Source: Cristatella mucedo
Lineage: Eukaryota > Bryozoa > Phylactolaemata > Cristatellidae
Assembly (NCBI GenBank): GCA_009760855.2
Contig: WPIO01000105.1
Coordinates: 1,387,895-1,451,894 of the forward strand
Direction of reading: 5' to 3'
Length of the DNA: 64,000 bases
In this document: piece after piece, positions 10,872-21,935 of the stretch
How positions within the stretch are numbered: the first letter of the stretch is position 1
Layout: each line of letters opens with the position of its first letter
Notes under the pieces: model-generated
Databases searched by the model: none
Told to the model about the DNA's origin: nothing
The model's input: the letters and a program-made list of their open reading frames with translations, nothing else
Translations under genes and position numbers: made by a program

Positions 10872-11447
10872 AAACACATCACTCCACTTCTCGCCGACCT
10901 GCACTGGCTACCAGTCAAACAACGGATTGACTTCAAGGTTTTGTCGCTCACTTTTAGGTCCCTTCATTCTTTGGCTCCAGCCTATCTCTCCGACATACTC
11001 CCCCATCAGGCCAAGCATCGTACCACCCGCTTTTCGGAATCCAACAGTCTACAAATACCTCGTACAAACCTTAAATCCTTTGGAGACCGTGCCTTTAGTT
11101 CGTATGCTCCCAAAGCCTGGAACTCTCTCCCGACGTGCGTCAGAACATCCCCTGACTTGACCACATTTAAAAGGAACTTTAAAACACACCTATTTAGGAC
11201 AGCATAAAGTGGGTGCATGTGATTCGTCCTTGATGTGCTTATGCGTGCTGACACTGTGCATGCTGCCACTAACCACATTTGCATGCTGACCCTGTGCATG
11301 TCAACCCTAACCATATTATTCATTTTGTTTGTTTTTTAAGCATGATTTTACTTACCATTTAATTGCATTTCCTTTTGCAGCAAATGTAAAGCGCCTAGAA
11401 AGAGATTAAGTTCTCAGAGGGCGCTTTATCAAGTACATTATCAAGTA
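10872..11447 (+). mobile_element. 5'-truncated LINE, C-terminal ORF piece and tail
   Basis: Encodes the LINE C-terminal region: HWLPVKQRIDFKVLSLTFR, PAYLSDILPHQAKHRTT, NLKSFGDRAFSSYAPKAWN and a terminal TFKRNFKTHLFRTA. It then has the 3' UTR and the AAAGCGCC..GGGCGCTTT stem-loop. The poly-ATT tail is very short. Confidence 0.85.
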
Positions 11448-12131
11448 AAGGCGGTTAAATCAGCGGTCTCGTTGCCCTGGCGGCAGCAGCAGATTTCGGT
11501 TGGCCGACTACCGCCGGGCTTCCAGCATGCATGCAAGGATTTCGCAGGTAAGAGGACTTGATACGCGACCTGGGGTTGCACGAACGCTGCCGCCTCGCGA
11601 GGGTGGGGGCGGTGGGCAGATGATCATCACCTACGGGCTATCTTACTTCATTAAGACCAAGGAATTGTTTCCTGAATCAAGTAAAGTGTTCACACTCCTA
11701 GCACGAACACCGCCACGAACCCCTGCGCCAAGACGCGAAGGCACGAAGTGCAGAATCTTCCGCCAAACGATTGAAGTCGTCTGCTTCGAATACGCGACTC
11801 GGCCGTCGACGCAGCTGAGACACGCTCGCTTGAAATTACGCCCGTGCGTCCGGAGCCGCTGCCGCTACGCTCGAGAGACGGCGTCTGCTCCCCTTGCAAT
11901 CGCGCCGCCGCGACTGCCCACGCTATCCGGGCCATTGGCGCCGCTCGCCTGCTCTCATTTCGCTATTGTTGCGAGCACGTTGCGTGGCTCCTGGATGAAG
12001 CTCTACGCGGCGAGCGCACGCTCTCGCGCAGTGGTGCCAGTCTCTGCAGAGACGCCAACGAAGAACCAAAAAGGCGAAGCGCCTCAATGCAGTCTGCAGG
12101 CGTCAGTCGGAGAAGCCGCTACGCACTGCGT

Positions 12132-12162
<31 letters not shown>

Positions 12163-12829
12163 CAGAGCACGACAGCCAGTGACAAAACGGACCGCGGCTC
12201 AACGACCTCGCGCTCGCCCCCACCCCCGTGTCTTTAGCGACGAGTTACGTCTACATTCCGCCGCAGCCACACAGGGGGTGGAATATGTGCACAGCAGCAG
12301 CAGCAGCAGCAGTAATGTACAAGCGACTAGCCTGCACACGTCTTAAGCTGACCAGACCGTATATCATGCACGACACGTGTATCCTGCTCCTAATAGTAGG
12401 AGCAGCTCATGAACCGCTTGCATAATTTCTACCTGCGTCATAATCAGGCCGACTTAGCGTATCTGAGGTTCCAGAGAGAGAGAGAGAGCGGTTTGAATGC
12501 ATTCCTAGAGCGAGCCGCGCCTCGGGGTCAGAGTTCGCCACCCTCTGGATGCGGTGCATCCAGAGGAGGAGGAGGGAAGCCTGGGCGGCCGGTGCGCGTG
12601 CGAACGGGGAAGCTACCGCAGACGCTCTTCAGCTAGCCCTGCAGCCACGCACCCAACCTTACGAGCAACCAGTCCACCGTAGTGTCGGAGGTTGCTGTGC
12701 TCGTGTGCGCAGATGCTGGGCTGCAATTGTTGCTCGTGAATCGTCTGGCTATAACATGTGCAGTCGTTCGCATGGGGGCCATCGTTTAAATCAGTGGCAA
12801 TCGGATCTTCATTAAAAAGACACTGCCTC
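11448..12829 (+). other. GC-rich unassigned region with CAG repeats
   Basis: Elevated GC and CpG. A strong consensus donor (CGCAG|GTAAGAGG, GT at 11548) follows a short frame reading MHARISQ, so it could be a first exon, but no matching downstream exon was found. A 245-codon open frame (11500-12237) is Arg/Ala/Ser-rich with a Gln run and no domain. (CAG)n runs occur at about 12129-12168 and 12291-12312. Confidence 0.3.
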
Positions 12830-12976
12830 TCACTGTTGATATATTGACCTCTTTCTGGCTGTCTAAACTTGTTTATAGAGGAGTTTTCGGAGTTCTTCGC
12901 TAAAATATTTGTGCGTGACAGGCCGTCACTGATTGCTGGAGACTGCAATATTCTCGTTGACAACCCTATCAACAAT

Positions 12977-13124
12977 GCCGAGCTGGATTGGTGCAGCGGT
13001 TAAGGCGCTCGCCCCGGCCAAGGTCTGTCTGGCTGAGGTCGTGGGCTCGAGCCCCGAGGCATATGTAAAGCGCCTGAATAGAGATTGTTCTCTTGGGGCG
13101 CTATGCAAATGAATTATATTTATA
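12977..13124 (+). mobile_element. tRNA-derived SINE (family A) with LINE-like tail
   Basis: tRNA-like head with A box (GCAGCGGTTAAGG) and B box (GGGCTCGAGCCCC), then a body matching the LINE 3' stem-loop (AAGCGCCTGAATAGAGATT, CTTGGGGCGCTATGCAAATG). It is inserted in the endonuclease region of the family 2 LINE. Confidence 0.85.
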
Positions 13125-13490
13125 TTTAACAACCAGGTCTGCTCATTTCTTGACTGTCTGGAGAATTTTGGTTTTGTCCAACACGTTAATCATACCACCC
13201 ACGTCAGTGGTCATATTCTAGATCTCGTGATCACTAAGGATGTCTTTCCCACTGACTTTGTGGTGTGCCCACTGACCCTTTCGGATTATTGTTCGGTCTC
13301 GTTTTACTGTTCCTACTCCCTTGTACGTACAGGGTAATGTCGAACTTGTCCAGCTACGTAACCTAAAAATCATTGACACATTTTTTAAATCTGTTTGTGA
13401 TGCAGGTCTTCGTGATCTGCCCCCGGACTCGACCGACAGCCTCGATACCCTCACTGTTGCAGTGAAAATGACACTTTGGAGTGCTCTTGG

Positions 13491-13753
13491 CATGCATGCT
13501 CCCATTCATTCTATCCGTGTACTGAGTCGAGGAGATTCTTTGCAAATTCGAGCTGGGTTGGTCTAGCGGTTAAGGTGCTCGCCCCGACCAAGGTCTGACT
13601 GAGGTCGTGGGCTCGAGCCACGAGGCATATGTGAAGCGCCTGAATAGAGATTAAGTTCTCTTGGGGTGCTATATACATGAATTATATTTTTTTGACATGC
13701 ATGCTCCCGTTCATTCTATCCGTGTACTGAGTCGTGGAGATTCCGTCCAAATT
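13491..13753 (+). repeat. 58-bp direct repeats flanking a SINE
   Basis: 13491-13548 and 13696-13753 both run from CATGCATGCTCCC to CAAATT and differ at about 5 of 58 positions. They bracket the SINE at 13549-13694. Confidence 0.85.
13549..13694 (+). mobile_element. tRNA-derived SINE (family A)
   Basis: Same head and tail as the 12977 copy: A box GTCTAGCGGTTAAGG, B box GGGCTCGAGCCAC, then GAAGCGCCTGAATAGAGAT and GGGGTGCTATATACATG. It is nested in the family 2 LINE. Confidence 0.85.
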
Positions 13754-15216
13754 ACAAATAACTTCAAAGGATGCCCGTGTTGAGCGAAGGCTTGAACGTA
13801 GTTTTAAGAAATCCGGGTCTAATGCAGATCTAGTCAATTTCAAAGATTTCCTTCGAGTTTGCACCAGGAATCTTACAAAAGTTAGGGGTCTTTTTTCACT
13901 CAAAAACTGAACTCCTGCCAGTCGGACCCAGAGCAGGTTTATAAGACAGTAAACAATTTACTTGCCAATGCTGAGAGGTCTGACTCTCCAGATATTAACG
14001 GCGAAGTAAAAAAGTTTTCAGCCTTCTTTACTTAAATAATTGTGCACATTTGTGCCTCCATAAATCCACCTCCGAGTAAAGCAATTGTGAAATCCCAACC
14101 TGTGTCCTTCCTTAAAAGATTTGCCGAGGTTTCTGCATGTGATGTGGCTACCTTAATAAGGTCCAGTGAAAAGAGCTCGTCTCCTGAAGACCCTATACCA
14201 TCGTCTCTATGGCCTTCACTGGCGGACTAACTTAGCCCTGCCATTGCCGAGATTTTTAACGCTTCTTTGAAGAAAATGGTTGTACCCAAGTCCTTCAAAT
14301 CGGCAATCGTTAGGCCCATACTTAAAAAGCCTGGATTAGATACAGAGGTCCTTGCAAACTATCGCTCAGTTTCCCTTCTTCTTTTCTTGTCAAAGATTCT
14401 TGAAAAAATTGTCACTAAGCAGCTGGTTGCACATATTGAGAAGAATAAAATGTCAGAAAAATTTCAATCAGGTTTCAAGAGGCAGCACTCCACTGAAACT
14501 TCTCTTCTCCGTGTTAACAATGTCATTCTACGTGGCAACGTTGACTGGAATTTTACTGCACTAGCTCTGCTAGATTTATCAGCTGCCTTCGATACCGTTA
14601 TCATGATGTTCTACTTGAACGATTGAGAACAGCGATCGGTCTGGCAGACGAGGTACTGGCGTGGTTTGAATCTTACTCGTCTGATCGTGTTCAACCCGTG
14701 TCGTGGGGGGGGTCAGGTCTCACACACGAGACGGGTCACCTGTGGGGTCCCTCCAGAATCCGTCCTTGGCCCCTTGCGGTTCTCTATTTGTACTTAACCT
14801 TTTGGGAAAAGTGATTAAGGCCCACAGACTAGGATATCACTTTAATGCTGAAGATACTCAGCTGTATTTTTCATTCAAACCGTTGGAATCAGCTGCAGCA
14901 ACTGATAAACTGAATGCTTGCCTTGCCAACATTCGTTCCTGGATGTCGGAAAACTTCTTGAAACTAAACGACAATAAAACCAAACTGCTGCTCATAGGAC
15001 ACCCTAAGCGTGTGGCTGGATTAGAAGGCTTTGCTCTTCTAATAGGTGATGCTATTGTGCGACCATCACCATGTGCTCAAAATTTAGGTGACGCTTTCGT
15101 CAGCAGCCTAAATTTTGAAAGCTTCATTCAGAAGACTGCTGCAACAGCTAGCCTTCACGTCGAGAGAGATTGAGCTCTCCGAGGGCACTTTATCAAGTGC
15201 ATTATTATTATTATTG

Positions 15217-15634
15217 TAGGCTGCTAGAAACTGCGGACGTGGACTAGTAAAACTAAGGCGTATGTGCATTTCATTTCTGCTGTGTCCCGCAACCGTCGGC
15301 GGCTTATCAACAATATATTGAGGCTGCACCTGAAAGTCACCAGCCGTAATTCATAGCTAAGGCTTCCATCTGAATTTTTTGCACTAGTCACCAAAGACGA
15401 GCGTCGTGCTAGTCACGAGGCCCGAGGACGCGTTGGCGCTTACGACGCTACGCCTCGTTTGTCACAGCTTCCAATGTCTCTGCTCCTGTCATCTTCTGAC
15501 GGCAGTGCAACGGTCTGGGGTTCATTCTTCTTACGGATGAAGTACTCACTAAAATTTGCGCAAAACCTGCATCTATGTTGCCCTTATCATGTTAACTTTC
15601 CGCTGCTGAGGGAAGCACATTCTTACCCCTGGGT
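15217..15634. other. unassigned, possibly LINE-derived
   Basis: No clear motif. Flanked by LINE and SINE sequence. Confidence 0.3.
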
Positions 15635-15785
15635 CTTAGTTCAGGGTTAATTTGGGTGCTCGCTCTACGCCACCCAGGTCACGTGGGTTCGACTCCTGCA
15701 GCAGGCGATCCATTATTGCTCACTACAAGCGATGGCGATAGCCATCGAGGCTCGTCTGCCGCTATGTAAATGAGGCTATTGAATC
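15635..15785 (+). mobile_element. tRNA-derived SINE (family B)
   Basis: B box (GTGGGTTCGACTCC) followed by GCGATCCATTATTGCTCAC, AGCGATGGCGATAGCCATCG and CTCGTCTGCCGCTATGTAAAT. This is the + strand counterpart of the copies at 8234 and 41201, with a more divergent head. Confidence 0.65.
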
Positions 15786-15789
15786 ATGT

Positions 15790-15870
15790 AAACTTTTTCC
15801 AACCATTCTGAGCCACTACTTCCATATTACTCACTCCGTCTACTGCTCAGCGAACGTACAGTGAAAGCCG
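15790..15870 (+). mobile_element. family 2 LINE C-terminal remnant
   Basis: Matches 29205-29275 (CCAACCATTCTGAGCCACTACTTCCAT versus the CCAGCCGTCCTGAGCTGCTACTTCC type), a segment of the family 2 C-terminus. Confidence 0.5.
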
Positions 15871-15875
15871 CCTAG

Positions 15876-15945
15876 TCTACAGTTCCTAGTCCATAGTTAC
15901 TAGTACATAGTTCCTAGTCCATAGTTGCTAGTCCATAGTTCCGCG
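15876..15945. repeat. tandem repeat, about 13-14 bp unit
   Basis: About five units of CTAGTCCATAGTTC and close variants. Confidence 0.8.
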
Positions 15946-16936
15946 GCTTAAAGCGTCAATGAGAATCGCTACCTGCGAATGGTCCTCCTTCTCAAATATA
16001 ACTATACATGGTCCCTGATTAAAGCGGCGAGGATTCGATAATGAGAGAGTCTGGGGTCAATCAAGCATAAAAAGCCGATGACCACGCAATAGGTATCCGG
16101 TTGTGCTGCCAGAGCTAATGTCTTGGTATTGGAGCTGAGTTCCGCTCTGTGAGCTCAATGAGAAGCTGCTGCACCTAGTGGCGCATTCTGTCCACCTGTA
16201 AATCTCTACATGGACATCCGTATACTATGGGTATGGACTTGCCAAGTTAATTTTTGAGCGCCTGCTTATGACAGAACTTGTGTGTCGTTGTTATTCGTCC
16301 TTTATGTGCTTATGCGTACTGACACTGTGCATGCTGCCGCTGACCACATTTACATGTTGGTACTGCGTACGTCCCGCCTTACGGCTCTAGGCTTCGCCGG
16401 CAAGCCGCTAACCCAGTTTGCAACCGTTACCCATCTCACTGCCGCTGACCTGTTACACTGGAAAGGATCGTCACATTTCGGCTACTCCGATGCAGCGTTA
16501 CAATATGCAGCGACGGAACGTGGCGGTTGCAGCCATTTTGTCGGCCATTCACCTTCAGCCATTTTGTCGGCCATTCACTATGATGTCGCACGATCGAAAG
16601 CACGTTATTCGCGGCAGCTCATTCGCCCATTCGCTCAACGACGAAGTCCCGGTCTGGCATGCGACTCAATCTTGGCCGCGCCGAGGCCACCTCCTTCTCC
16701 TCGCCGTAGCCACCGCCATTCCCGGCACGGGCGTGGCGGGGATTAGGCCACGTGGCCAGATTGGTCGCACCTTCATCCGCTGGTTGCAGACGCATTCGCA
16801 GACGCCATCGACACGTGACAGCGGAGCGCCAGCGCCCGGTATCCGGTTCCGCGGCTGCCCCACCTCACCGCGGCGAGCTGCAGGATTCACGCGCCGTTTA
16901 CTAAAGTTCTGTAACCTCAGATGCGGCTCCAGAACT

Positions 16937-16976
<40 letters not shown>

Positions 16977-17084
16977 ACCGGAGCGCATCGGAACGTCCGT
17001 GCTCATTCTGTAGACTATATGCCAATCAGGTCGGGCAGCGTATCGCTGGCTCTTCTGACTCAAGTCGTTTAGCAGTGCGGCAAA
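15946..17084. other. unassigned region with short repeats
   Basis: A LINE 3' UTR scrap (CTTATGCGTACTGACACTGTGC) lies at about 16284-16375 (+). A 24-bp tandem duplication (CAGCCATTTTGTCGGCCATT) lies at 16533-16578, and a (CAG)n run at about 16936-16975. The GC-rich part (16400-17050) is open in several frames without a recognisable product. Confidence 0.4.
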
Positions 17085-17330
17085 GCAGCCTCAAATCTTT
17101 TGGAGCCCGTGCCTCTACTTCGCGCGCTCCCAAACGCCGGAACTCACTTTCAATCGACATCTCCTGGCCTGGCAACATTTAAGAAGAAGCTAGCAAAGCA
17201 CGCGTTCCTCAGAGCATTGGCTGGGGGGGGGGGTCCGTGTGAATCGTTCTGTGCGTGCTAATTCCTGATTTCGCTGTTCATTGTATCACTGTAATACTAT
17301 TCTTTACCATTTGAAATGAAAACCGCTGTT
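17085..17330 (+). mobile_element. LINE C-terminal remnant
   Basis: Decayed copy of the SLKSFGARASTSRAPKRRNSL region and the following ATFKKKLAKHAFLRA segment. A G10 run interrupts it near 17222. Confidence 0.55.
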
Positions 17331-17557
17331 TCGCGAAGTTTTTTTTGAATAGCAGCTGTATTGCAATTCAATTATTTAGGGCTTACATTTGGGTGGGGCC
17401 ATCGGAGACCATTGCATCAGAAATCGCCAGTGTAATCGAATGTAATTCAGTATGTAAACTTGGTATACTGTTCATTGTAGTTGAAATCAAAACCGCTGCT
17501 GTGCGAAGCATTTTGTGGAAACGGAGCGGCTTTATCACCATTCGAATGTGTAAAAAG

Positions 17558-17672
17558 GCTGGCTGGCCCGGCTGGCCCGGCTGGCCCAGCTGGCACGGCT
17601 GGCCCGGCTGGCCCGGTTGGCCCGGCTGGCACGGCTGGCCCGGCGCTGGCCGAGCTGGCCCGGCTGGCCCGT
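17558..17672. repeat. 9-bp minisatellite (GGCTGGCCC)n
   Basis: About 12 units of GGCTGGCCC with variants. In one frame it reads as Gly-Pro-Ala triplets, but only because 9 is a multiple of 3. Confidence 0.9.
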
Positions 17673-18050
17673 AGGGGCCCAAGCTCGAGAGCCCCAGCTG
17701 GCGCAATTGAATACAATTTGATGAGTGAACCCATAGCAACGCCCCTTCGTACAATATGGTGGAGTCAAACCTGCTGTTTTCTGTCGTATATTGTGGAAAG
17801 GGGGCAGCTGTACGGCAGTGTGTTGCCGTGTTTTTAAAGTTGCTCCGCAGTCTGAGATCTCGAGGAATAGCTTAACTAGAGTTAATTAGAATAAGGTATT
17901 AATTAGAATAGAAAATAATAAGAATAGTAATAATAATTAATTAATTGAAATTAGATTAATTAGGACTAATTGGAAATTAACTTGATTAACTTGAATTTTA
18001 AAATTGAAAAAATTAACTTAATTAGAATAGCTTAACTAATCGTTGCATCC
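17673..18050. other. AT-rich stretch with TTAATTAGAATA-like repeats
   Basis: From about 17868 the sequence becomes nearly pure AT, with recurring TTAATTAGAAT(A) motifs. No gene. Confidence 0.5.
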
Positions 18051-19550
18051 TCCAGGTGCCCCAAGCGGACCCGGAAGGAGCGAGCGACGTCGTGCTTTTG
18101 GTTCTCGCGAGGTTTCCAAGCCTCCAAATTTCCAATATCCGAGTTCTAAAGCCTCCTCCAATGTACGGTCGCATTGTTTTCGTTGGAATTCGCACTATGC
18201 AACTAAGCGATAAGGACGGCCGGAAGACTGTTCGATGCGTACCAACTAATGTGTCGTTTTATCGCATTACCGTATGTTCCACAGAAAGATACCGAACATT
18301 GAGCACGAGCATTGAGCTCTTGCCCGTCCGTTACTCTCAGATCCACAGCCAGTTCGATGTCACTGCACGGGTCGTCGTACGACTTCACTAACGAAGATAC
18401 CGCACTTATCACGAGCACCATCAACCGCGACGGAAGCCGAGCCTAAATTACTAATGAACTTCTTCTGAATTCTTCGCCGAGTTCTTTCTTCCTGTGCGAG
18501 ACGCTGGCATTGGGTGCTCGAACTTCTAAAATCCGTGCGGATGGCTAAAGCCGAAGTCATGTGCTCTCGGCCCTTAGCCAACCGCAGAGACTTTCGTTTT
18601 GGTCCAGTACCTCTGCATGCTAGAACCTCGTGATCAAGAGGTTTTTGACTCTGTGATCTAGCGTGCTTGCTTATGCTATCTGGACAGATTGCTCGATCTC
18701 GTTTGTGCATAAGTCCCTTAGTGTCAGCCAGTCAGCGTGGAGCATGTCTAGCCACGATGGAATCTTTTAGTAGAAGTTCTTACTGTGACTCATAATTGTG
18801 CAGTCCCTTCATGATGCAGGCAGATCCTTAAGCTGCATTCTGATTCTTTGACTGTCCCGAAACTTCTAGTAATGATATGTACTCGACTAGTAGACATGAT
18901 TTTGATGTTCGCGCTTTAAAGACCCTCGGTGTGTGGTACAATTGTGTGCCTTTCTGTTCACAAAAAAACTCTTTGAAATTCACCATAAAGAAAGCAGACA
19001 CCATCACCGCTACAATGGATTATAGCGAGTAAATGGGTCGAAAATTAATTTCTTCGCTTTTTGAGCCTTTCAAAAGACAAGCCTATTAAAGTGTAACGTG
19101 AATTTTTGATAATGAACATATGGCTGGAATAAGGTATGCACAAATTAGTTTCAAATCTATTTTACACCGGTAGAGAGCAGGCTATGAAACAGATTTGGCC
19201 ACCTCAAAAAGTGCAGCCGTTAAATTTTATTCGTGAAAATTAGGCAAGTAAATGTCAATTAACTTAACAGCTTCATTTATCCAGCAACAAGTGAAAATTA
19301 GCTGTTATTTCTCTGGCGCAAGTGAACCGCATCTCTGTCAACAATTTGGATGCTACGGAAAGCCTATGCTCTTTTTTCTCTCAAAAGCTGATGAATTGCC
19401 AGTCGATCGTGTAAAGCGTCATTTGAGGGTAAATTGCTTGCTTGATAAAAACTGGACTGTGCCATTCCGTGGTTAGAGATGGTTTTCTGAAAACAATTTT
19501 TCTTGCAAAGTACAAATTCAAATCGAATATTTTTAGAGCTGTCCTAGAAT

Positions 19551-19584
<34 letters not shown>

Positions 19585-19589
19585 CATAT
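18051..19589. other. intergenic, no recognised gene
   Basis: A 111-codon frame at 18056-18391 (+) follows a pyrimidine/AG acceptor-like site (CATCCTCCAG|GT) but has no recognisable domain. A short (TA)n lies at 19553-19580. Confidence 0.3.
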
Positions 19590-19715
19590 ATGTGTGTGTA
19601 ATTCGTTTGTATAGCGCCCTAAGATAACTTGGTCTCTATTGAGGTACTTTGCATATGCCACGGGATTCGAGCCCACGACCTCGGCCAGACCTTGGTCGAG
19701 GCTCTAGCTAATCAT
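19590..19715 (-). mobile_element. tRNA-derived SINE (family A), partly decayed
   Basis: Minus-strand head and tail in order. On the + strand it reads GTATAGCGCCCTAAGATAAC, then the CGGGATTCGAGCCCACGACC B-box complement, then CCAGACCTTGGTCG. Confidence 0.75.
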
Positions 19716-19889
19716 TTGCCAGCCTCCCTCCTTTGTCGACGACTCGCGAAGCAAATTTAATTTAACTGGCTTTCGAAGCGCAGTAAAAGGAACTATTTAT
19801 TTCGAAAGTTGTACTGGGATTACAACAATACCGATCGTCTCTCTGCAACTAATTGTATTCTATGCTTTAACTACCCGCTATTTAATGAG

Positions 19890-20553
19890 GCATTTGTATG
19901 GTTCGGGTAGTATTTTTCCGATCAAGTTCCGTCGATGTCGTCCTATTGTCAAGTCTCATTCTTCAGATAAATGCGTTGTTCAGGGTTCGGACCTGGGTCC
20001 GCTTCTTTTCACTATCTCTACTTCCCATCTGGCTCACTTCAGTCGCCGACAAAACCTTAGCATTTCATTTTTATGCCAACGACACCTAGCTCTACCTACA
20101 CGTTGCTCTACCCGCACTTTGACCCTTATAAGCCTTGCTGCTTATCACTGCTCACTCGATTCCCCCCCACCCGGCTGCCTGCAACGATGAAATTCGCGTT
20201 TTGATGGTTGCAAATTTTCGTAATCATAATGATGATAAGACCAAAATTATACTCATGGAAAAACCAACTGTCACCCAAACCCTCAAGATTGGTTCAGCTG
20301 GTATCACTCCGATGACGTCTGCAATTATATCATACAGACACTTGAGTCCAGAATAACTAGCCATTAGGCGCATTTCCGGATTTCCGTTGAGTCAGCCTGC
20401 TTTCAGCTAAGTAGCGTCACCGCACGATTTTACTCACCATTCAATTGCATTTCCCTTTGCAGCAAATGTAAAGCGCCTAGAGAGAGAGATTAAGTTCTCT
20501 GAGGGCGCTTTATCAAGTGCATTACTATTATTATTATTATTATTATCAGTATT
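19890..20553 (+). mobile_element. decayed LINE with internal deletions
   Basis: RT remnants are GSDLGPLLFT and FYANDT followed by a stop where the catalytic YADDTQLY should be. HNDDKTKIILMEKPTVTQTL follows, then a jump to the 3' UTR and the AAAGCGCC..GGGCGCTTT stem-loop with an ATT tail. Confidence 0.75.
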
Positions 20554-20602
20554 ACCAAAATGAGGGCAAAGGCTGAATGGAAGGCTCGAAGGAACAGAAT
20601 GA

Positions 20603-20619
20603 AGAGTAGCAGCAGCAGC

Positions 20620-20716
<97 letters not shown>
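20603..20716. repeat. (AGC)n trinucleotide tract
   Basis: About 37 AGC units with one TAGC interruption. It lies in a noncoding context 3' of a LINE tail. The poly-Ser and poly-Ala frames are artefacts. Confidence 0.95.
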
Positions 20717-20802
20717 ACGATTGTCCACTTCAGCCGATGTTAATCTGTGTAAGATATACAGCGCATTCGATACCCTGGGACCTGAGCTGGGTTAACAAAA
20801 AA

Positions 20803-20893
20803 TATAACTCATCTGTATAGCACCCTAAGAGAACTTAGTCTCTATTCGGATGCTTTGCATACGCTACCGGGCTCGAGCCCGCGATCTCGGTCA
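20803..20893 (-). mobile_element. truncated SINE (family A)
   Basis: Tail and B box present (GTATAGCACCCTAAGAGAAC, CGGGCTCGAGCCCGCG). The A-box half is missing, and a + strand LINE tail abuts it at 20894. Confidence 0.7.
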
Positions 20894-21008
20894 TCAAAAC
20901 ATTCACCTCTGCCACTAACCTTTCGATCGTGCTTCCTTTGCAGCAAATGTGAAGTGCCTAGAAAGCGATTGAGTCCTCTGAGGGAGCTATATCAAATGCA
21001 TTATTAAA
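20894..21008 (+). mobile_element. truncated LINE 3' end
   Basis: Starts in the 'GCCACTAACCTTTCGATCGT' 3' UTR motif and ends with the stem-loop (GAAGTGCCTAGAAAGCGATT) and ATTATT. Confidence 0.75.
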
Positions 21009-21394
21009 AGTAAAACAGTCAGACTAGTACGTGCGTCTGCAACATCGGGAATCGCTGAAATCGCGTTCATTCAAGACTTCCGGTCAGTGGCCTTAATAGT
21101 CTAATACTGAAACAAAAACTTGGTGGCCCATCTGGTCTATCTTCAACGGCGTAGCTGCCACATAGCACAATTTCTGTCCGAGCTTCTGTCGAAGCTTCGA
21201 GCGATATCGAGCCCTCGAGTGATATCGAGCGCAGGATCGATCATAAAATACCCAGTCGCTAATTCTTACAGATCAATTCGCTCACTTGCTCCAGTCTACA
21301 ACATATGAACAACGTCCTGCTCTCGTCCTGAGCTTCCTGTGCAACGCTCTCGCTCCACCACACTCGTCAGCATCTTGCCATCTCGATGTCGCTC
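21009..21394. other. intergenic, nothing recognised
   Basis: Contains a small direct repeat (CGAGCGATATCGAG / CGAGTGATATCGAG, about 21198-21232). No coding motif. Confidence 0.3.
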
Positions 21395-21620
21395 GTAGTA
21401 AATGTTAAGTGCTTAGAAAGAGATTGAGTTCTGTGAGGGCCTCGTGTAAATGAGTTATTATTGTTATTGTTATGAAATTGAAATGATTTTGAATCGAGCT
21501 ATTAGCTTGTACCCAACGAAAGTCTAGAACTCACTTCAGACTGCGGTTTTAACTAGCAATGAATTTTCGGCTTTTAAGTCTCGACTCAAGATGCATTTTT
21601 TCGGTCAGCTTTCTCGTCGT
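21395..21620 (+). mobile_element. LINE tail plus a second LINE C-terminal remnant
   Basis: 21395-21475 is a stem-loop tail with ATT/GTT repeats. 21490-21610 reads YPTKV..NSLQTAV, then FSAFKSRLKMHFF, the usual end of L2/CR1-type ORF2. Confidence 0.55.
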
Positions 21621-21825
21621 CTAAGTAAACTTGTGTTTATTTTCGATCAGGTGTGCTTTTCACGCGTACCCGTGCACGATTCAGTGCACGCTAGTGGCCA
21701 CAGGTCTTGCTAACTGTTTTAGCTGAGTGTTTCCAAGTTTGGGGTGATAACCTTAGCGTGATGCTTGTTTCATTTTTCGTACTCGATACAAGGCGTGTCA
21801 TTAACGCTTGGCTATATAAGTTATC

Positions 21826-21935
21826 CTGCAATAATAATAATAATAATAATTCCCTTGATAAAGCACCCTCAGAGAACTTAATCTCTCTCTAGGCGCTTTA
21901 CATTTGCTGTAAAGTGAAATGCAATTGAATTAGTT
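21826..21935 (-). mobile_element. truncated LINE 3' tail
   Basis: (AAT)n followed by the minus-strand stem-loop (AAAGCACCCTCAGAGAACTT, CTAGGCGCTTTACATTTGC). Confidence 0.75.

Larger units (their letters stand above)
12830..15216 (+). mobile_element. L2/CR1-like LINE (family 2), broken, with two nested SINEs
   Basis: The order is an endonuclease piece (SLIAGDCNILVDNP, the GDFNxHxD-type motif; then HVSGHILDLVIT), the RT domain from about 13780 (SFKSAIVRPILKKPG, NYRSVSLLLFLSKILEKI, FQSGFKR..HSTETSLLR, ALLDLSAAFDT) and the catalytic-site region reading FNAEDTQLY in place of the usual YADD, so the first Asp is lost. LKLNDNKTKLLL follows. Coding then jumps straight into the tail (GAGAGATTGAGCTCTCC..GGGCACTTTATC + ATT), so the C-terminal domain and 3' UTR are deleted. 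SINEs at 12977 and 13549 interrupt it. Frameshifts and stops make it inactive. Confidence 0.8.

Noticed and set aside
13015-13065. Possible tRNA gene from A and B boxes
   Set aside because: The tRNA-like part is continuous with a SINE body and tail repeated elsewhere, and a clean cloverleaf is not evident.
17481-17837. Collagen-like Gly-X-Y reading frame
   Set aside because: It comes from a 9-bp GGCTGGCCC minisatellite that is open in several frames on both strands. There are no collagen flanking domains.
20434-20820. Poly-Ser and poly-Ala open frames
   Set aside because: Translations of a noncoding (AGC)n tract next to a LINE tail.
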